Assembly: GCF_947179165.1 (NCBI RefSeq)
Contig: NC_077238.1
Span: 37,251,793 to 37,315,792, forward strand
Reading direction: 5' to 3'
Origin: Solanum dulcamara
Taxonomy: Eukaryota > Streptophyta > Magnoliopsida > Solanales > Solanaceae
DNA length: 64,000 bases
The notes beneath the pieces were generated by a model, which was not told the DNA's origin, made no database searches, and saw nothing but the letters and a program-made list of their open reading frames with translations. The position numbers were made by a program, and so were the translations under genes. Below are positions 59,053 to 64,000 of this stretch, one piece after another; positions within the stretch are counted from its first letter, which is position 1; each line of letters starts with the position of its first letter.

Positions 59053-62000
59053 TGTTACACCCCACATTCTTGAACTCGAAAGGTTCTTACAGTTACTTAG
59101 AAGCTATCATGTAAGCCGCCTAAGTTACGACACTATTAAACAACTCTAAGGAGGGAGAGTGTGACACCCCACAGTAGGGAAGATTGGAAATAAGGTCAAG
59201 AGAAGTCGGAGGAAGTTGGAGGCCAAGCGATGAGTCGTAGGACTTGATTTGCTTACGTACGCCTATAACTTAGAAGTTTTACTTACCTAAGCTATTTGAG
59301 TACATACCAAGCTTTCATAGCATGAATGACATAGGCTCTTAAACTAAGATGAGATTACGAACCCACGAGGAAGAGAAAAAAATTTCGCGGGGCAGCCAAT
59401 AGGAGGGTGACACGTGGCAGCCCTAAGCAAGCAGGTGACCCACCTACTTGGGGTCAAGTAGGTGACTCACCTGCTTGGGGAGGTGGACCCCGCTGCCACG
59501 TGGCAGCACCCCATTGGTCGTATGATTGAGGTGGCCTAATGAGGGCCTGACACGTGTCACCCTTAGGGGATGACACGTGTCACCTCATATATATATGTAT
59601 ATGTAATACTTCAGTTGTTCATTTATCCAAAACAGTAGCTAAACTTAGAAAAAAACGTGAAAAGAGAGAAAAGAGAAGCAGCCTTGGTTCTTGAAGATTA
59701 AAGGTGAGTTTCTCAACTTTCTTCCGTGAATTAATTATATACGGTGTATCTTAAGTACGTGGATACGTATATATGTATTTTAAGAGGTTCATGGAACTAA
59801 AACTCCAGCGTTGCAACTGAAATTTGGAAGGAAAAAGGGAGAGAAAACGTGAAAAGGGGCAAGGGAGAGGGCTACGGATTTGACCCTTTTTGGGTAAGCT
59901 TCCGGGTTTCGTTCCATGAATTAATTAATTAAAGAGTCCCTAAGTTGTATATTGGTGTTTTATAACCTAAAAATTCAATTTGGGCCAGGGAGGAAGTACC
60001 ACAAGCAGCCCGCTCAATTTCAGCACGTTGAAGAAGTTCCGAGGCACAGTTTCGGCTAGTTTTAGCCAATTTCGGGAAAGGTAAGTTCTTCCCCTCTAAT
60101 TTGAAGTTTGTGATGTTAAATTAGGGTGTATTATACACCTTAGGAGCTGCTGGAAGTTGGGTAAAAGGCTTCAAAAGTTCGGCGTTCAAAATAAGCGAAA
60201 TTGGAATCGCTATAGTTAATTGTAATCGAATAATGCCTCGCGCTTGTGGTGTGTGACTGCTGGTCGTGTGGTGAGTTGTTAGGGTGATAGGATGTGTGTT
60301 TATAAGTGCGTGGGGGGCTGCTGGTTGCATCCATACGACCCTCCTCTTTGCAGTTAAAGAATTCGCGAAAGAAAGATTAAAAACTCTAGTTTTGGTATCT
60401 TAGTTTCGAGTGAATTGTTGAGGGTTTATATTGTGTAATGTTGTCATAATATGTATATGTATGGGCTGCTAGTTGTATTTTTGGTTAGATTCAGGTGCTA
60501 AGGACATGGTTGTGGATTCAGATAGGGCACATTATAAGGGAGGTGCTGTCCGATTTTCGTTAACTTCTTAACTGGTTAAGGAACTAGTCGAGGATGCGAG
60601 CGAGGGGACGAGCTTGATGAATACTCGTAGGTAGTCTAAGTTGCTGAAAAGTCTAAGGTTGTTAATACTTGCCTTACTTCCGTGTTAATTAGGTTTCGAG
60701 GACAACGACGTGGACACGATTACGGGGAATCCATAAGAGGTATGTAAAGCCTATTCTTTCTCTTCTTTTGGCATGTCGTAGAGGTAAGTAAACAATGATG
60801 CGATATCTGAAGTAATTCCATTCCTAAGTGTCTCTTATTCACTTCTGGGTAATGAACTTTAATAACAGTTAAGCTACTTTACTTGAACCTTATCTATACT
60901 AAGGACTTAATGAATATACGGGCTCCTAGTTGTAAGGACTATATGAAAACATGTATTCTGGAGTCCTTAAGTGGTTAACATTACCTTAGTACGTGTCTAA
61001 GGACCCCAAGACACTAACTAGTATAGCCCTAATGGCATTTAGAGGACATTTAAGGTGATTACATTATAACCCTGATTCTCAGACGATAGCTTAATTTCCT
61101 TCTACGATCGAGTCTTCGATAATGATTTAAATTGCATATAGTTGCTCATTACTCTAATCGTGTATACAGTGAAACATCTTTCACCGAGTCCTGGGCCGGG
61201 GTATGTTCTCTTGCGTAGTTTACTGCCATATTCCTCGAGTCCCTCACTAAAGGGCCGGGATACGTGTGTATATATTTATATGACGATGTATGGTAATAAG
61301 ATGATGATGGCACAGGGTTATGATAATATTACAGATGTATCCACTGGACCCCTAATAGGGCCGGCTATAGGATATAATTTGAACATGCATGCTTTTATGA
61401 TTCACAAGGTATAGGTACAGGTTTCTCATATGATATGTTATCCCCTGCTTCGCGGTTTCAGTTATGGTTTCGGTTATGCTATATTATGTTTTACATACTC
61501 AATACATATGTCATACTGACCCCCTTCTCCGGGGGGGTGCATTCATGCCCGCAGGTACAGGTATACAGTTTGGGGATCCGCCAGCGTAGGAGTCCCACTC
61601 AGCGGTCCGGAAGTGCTCCATTGTGCTGGATCCTGACTTTTGGGTAATACACCTTATTATATATATTTGTTTTGTTCACAGGTACGGCGGGGGCCCTGTC
61701 CCGCCTTATGTTACAGTTTTCTTACTCTTAGAGGTCTGTGGATTGCATAGGTGGGTTGTATACATATGTGGGTGGTATACGTATGTGGGTTGTACGTGTA
61801 TATGAGTTGTGTATGGTCTGTACATGAGTTGTATATGTATGTGTGTATAGCTGTACTGATATGACTTAGGATTTGGGGCGTTCCCTATATTGTGGCAGCC
61901 TTATCGGCTCGCGTATGTATGTAGTATGAAACAACCCTATACGTTACTACAACCTTGTCGGCTTGTATGTTTCTTACATGTTGATGCATTTGGGGTATAA

Positions 62001-62090
62001 ACAGGAGGCAAGTTAGGTATATTTAGCAGGGGTACACGTATATGCTCGATTTGGGGTACCCGTCACGGCCTACGGGGTTAGGTCGTGACA
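59053..62090 (+). mobile_element. 5' LTR of element G
   Basis: Starts TGTTACACCCC and ends '...ggttaggtcgtgaca', 3038 bp. It is collinear with the J and F LTRs (AGGCCGGGATACG blocks at 61190-61370, 'tactcaatacatatgtc' near 61496). A GT/TATG-rich irregular repeat is at 61740-61860. Five bases before it, in F, are 'gccct'; the far side is outside the window. Confidence 0.9.
59409..59601 (+). promoter_or_regulatory. U3 promoter of G LTR: four G-boxes, palindrome and TATA
   Basis: CACGTG occurs at 59411-59416, 59497-59502, 59551-59556 and 59574-59579, each inside a longer partly palindromic word (TGCCACGTGGCA, GACACGTGTCA). A TATA stretch lies at 59587-59600, so the nearest G-box is about 10 bp upstream of it. 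A 23-bp near-palindrome (arms CAAGTAGGTGA and TCACCTGCTTG) is at 59455-59477. CACGTG is the core bound by plant bZIP and bHLH factors. Function here is inferred from position only. A leader with 'aaaggtgagttt' near 59700 follows. Confidence 0.6.
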
Positions 62091-62094
62091 GAAG

Positions 62095-62106
62095 TGGCAT
62101 TAGAGC
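62095..62106 (+). other. Primer-binding site of element G
   Basis: TGGCATTAGAGC, four bases after the LTR end, is the tRNA-Met-type TGGTATCAGAGC with two changes. The same GAAG spacer precedes it in J. Confidence 0.85.
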
Positions 62107-62291
62107 AGTTCTTCCTTGGAGTGTCCACAGACCGTGTTTAGTAGAGGCTTTTTTATTGGTGTGTTGTGCACCACATCTATAAATAGGAGGCTACAAGACA
62201 TTTAGGATGTTACTTTCTTTCTTATCATAGATCGTGCGATAGAGTTATGTTTTAGGATGATCCTTCACTAACCTACCTTTATGTTGTAGTA

Positions 62292-63588
62292 AAGCCTCCA
62301 CGGAAAGCAACCACTGCCCAGAAGGGCAAGTCAACAGCTGGGGAAACTAGTCAGACCCCAAGAATTACCAGGGATCGTGCCCAGTCTATGCCAAGGATTG
62401 TACTTCAGTCGGCGAGCTCTACTATGCCGCCACCCTCAGAGGAGTTTAGGGCAGCAGCAGCTGCAGATCCTGAACCTCTAGTACAGAAGCCTCTAGTCCC
62501 ATAGCAGAGGGCGGAAGACAGAGCTATGCGAGAGGCAGTGCAGTTGCTGACTGGACTGATGGCAGGATAGGCCCGGAGGCATGGCCCAAATGATACAAAT
62601 AGACAAGATAGCTTGAGGGTTTGTGACTTCCTAGCCTGCAATCCAAAAGAATTTCATGGATCGAGACCTGCAGAGGACCCACAAGAGTTCACTAGACAGA
62701 TGCAGCGTACACTGCGAATCATTAGGGCCTCAGAGATTGAGTCGGTGGAATTAGCCTCCTATCGGCTACGTGATGTGGCCGCTAACTGGCACGAGTCTTG
62801 GGAGTTATCGAGGGGAGAGGGTACTCCTCCAGCTGAATAGGATGAATTTGCAGAAGCCTTTCTTAGCCACTTCCTGCCTCCAGAAATGAAACGAGCCAGG
62901 GTTGATAAATTTTTACAGTTAAAGAAAAATGGCAGGAGTATTCGCGACTATAGCCTCGAGTTTGACTCATTGGCGAGACATGCCCCCATAGTTGTAGCAG
63001 ACATGGCAGACAGGGTGCATCGGTACATTATGGGCTTGGACGTTTATTTGGTTGATAGCTACATGGCTATGGCTTTTCAGCCAGGCATGGATATTGCCCG
63101 GGTGCAAGCCTATACCCAAGGGGTAGAAGAGCGACATAGAAGGCGACAGCCCGACAGAGGTTTTGATAGAAGTTAGCCAAAAAGGGCTAGGTCAGCTGGT
63201 TATCCAGGAGAATTTCGCAGCGGGCGATTCCAGCAATCTGGTAGGTATCCCTCCCAGCCAGCTCAGAGTGTACCTCCACAGTTTCCAAGTGGAAGAGTTG
63301 AGAGCACCAGATATTTGGGGCCTGGTCAAAGATCTAGAGCTTCAGGTACACAAGTGGACCAGAGTTCTCGATAGTCAAGACCACTAGTACCACAGTGTCC
63401 CCATTGTAATAGACTTCATTTTGGGGAATGTCGCCGAAGTACAGGTGCCTGTTTTCTTGTGGCCGCCAAGGCCATATTGAGAGGGAATGTCCATTTAAAA
63501 GTACTCTAGGTTGTATGGCTCAGCCAACTGGGTCGGTTGCGGGTTCTTCTTCTTCTGTGGCTATGCGCCCGATGGGGCGGGGTATGTA
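62292..63588 (+). pseudogene. gag: Element G gag: near-intact frame broken by TAG codons and one shift
   Basis: The frame starts at AAG (62292) where an ATG is expected before CCTCCACGG. It has an Ala/Pro-rich leader, then the capsid domain: NPKEFHGSRPAEDPQEFTRQM (near 62640-62700), VELASYRLRDVAANWHESWE, FLSHFLPPEMKRARVDKFLQ, GRSIRDYSLEFDSLARHAP and a YMAMAFQPGMDIARV phrase. Stops at 62502, 62568, 62838, 63174 and 63372 are all TAG. A CPHCNRLH...C motif starts at 63396. In the zinc knuckle one base is missing at 63456, shifting the frame; after it all four metal ligands (C, C, H, C) are still encoded. A sixth TAG is at 63587 in the shifted frame. Confidence 0.85.
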
Positions 63589-63589
63589 G

Positions 63590-64000
63590 ATAGCGGCAGG
63601 TCATAGTAGAGGTCGTAGTGGAGCTTCTAGTTCTGGTGGCCCTTCTAATCATATATATGCTTTGGCTAGTAGAAAAGATCAGGAAGCATCGCCAAACGTA
63701 GTCACAGGTACATTATCAATCTTCGCTTGGGACGTATATGCGTTGATGGATCCCGGCTCTACTTTATCATATATATCTCCTTTTGTTGCTAATAGAATTA
63801 GGATTAAGCCTGAATTAATAGAAGCATTTGAGGTGGCTACACCAGTAGGAGACTCTCTTATGGTGAAACAAGTATATAGAAATTGCCCGGTTAATATATA
63901 TAGTCATCGTACCTTGGCTGATTTGATAGAATTGGATATGGTGGAATTTGATGTTATTATGGGTATGGATTGGTTAGCTTCTTGTCGTGCCAATGTAGAC
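63590..64000 (+). CDS. Element G aspartic protease (partial, runs off window)
   Basis: An uninterrupted frame of 137 codons continues the gag frame after the zinc knuckle shift. The N-terminal part is Ser/Gly/Arg-rich (SRGRSGASSSGG). The retropepsin domain follows: WDVYALMDPGSTLSYISPF with D-x-G intact at about 63749-63757, VATPVGDSLMV, and FDVIMGMDWLASC near the edge, the characteristic end of Del/Tekay proteases. It would cleave the Gag-Pol polyprotein. RT and the rest of pol must lie beyond the window. Confidence 0.82.
   Translation, partial: MAAGHSRGRSGASSSGGPSNHIYALASRKDQEASPNVVTGTLSIFAWDVYALMDPGSTLSYISPFVANRIRIKPELIEAFEVATPVGDSLMVKQVYRNCPVNIYSHRTLADLIELDMVEFDVIMGMDWLASCRANVD

Noticed and set aside
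60121..60334. Overlapping minus-strand frames of 64-69 codons
   Set aside because: Located inside the G LTR leader, with no conserved motif and no counterpart frame in the J LTRs.

Overview
This window looks like intergenic heterochromatin from a flowering plant, most likely Solanaceae. The evidence is plant-type Ty3 (gypsy) retrotransposons whose LTR ends, primer-binding sites and polypurine tracts resemble Solanaceae families as I remember them, a plastid ycf1 fragment, and a plant 5S rRNA relic. Species cannot be named from sequence alone. I find no intact host gene: every recognisable protein segment belongs to a retroelement (broken by stops and frameshifts) or to captured organelle DNA. 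I see no bacterial-type operons, CRISPR arrays, tRNA genes or prokaryotic promoters.

Layout. 1-5816: old LTR debris and non-coding DNA, including a minus-strand Athila/Tat-type LTR with its polypurine-tract side (3062-5040). 5817-16150: element C, a plus-strand Athila-like element with LTR, PBS, gag, protease, RT, RNase H, integrase and an extra 3' ORF of the plant-transposon-protein type; its 3' LTR is missing. 16150-20631: element I, a minus-strand Tat/Athila relative keeping gag to RNase H but no integrase. 20632-22839: LTR 'A' of the D family, carrying a plastid insertion. 22840-41212: element H, a Tat/Ogre-like LTR starting TGTTGACACCC, split by element J (24615-35091, complete with two LTRs of about 3.2 kb) and by a probable solo LTR K (ending 38474), followed by H's PBS and a gag stub. 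41213-46071: element D (LTR, PBS, decayed gag-protease). 46072-54013: element E (5' LTR, gag-pol, truncated 3' LTR), inserted in D. 54014-59052: element F on the minus strand (3' LTR, PPT, decayed integrase), cutting E's 3' LTR. 59053-64000: element G, same family as J and F, inserted in F, and the least decayed; it runs off the window inside the protease.

Nesting gives a relative order: A entered I's LTR; H entered A; J and K entered H's LTR; E entered D; F entered E; G entered F. G is therefore the last arrival in its stack. The coding order gag-protease-RT-RNase H-integrase is the usual Ty3 order, but no element in view can encode a full working set: catalytic residues are lost in E (RT and integrase) and probably C (integrase), and G's gag frame has in-frame stops, all of them TAG.

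The most notable points are a 5S rRNA relic inside J that is absent from the aligned site in F, a ycf1 plastid fragment inside an LTR, arrays of short near-palindromes (TACGACTCGTAG type, TCGCTAAAGCGA type) concentrated in LTRs of different lineages, a four-copy CACGTG cluster just upstream of the TATA box in G's LTR, and LTR-specific tandem expansions in F.
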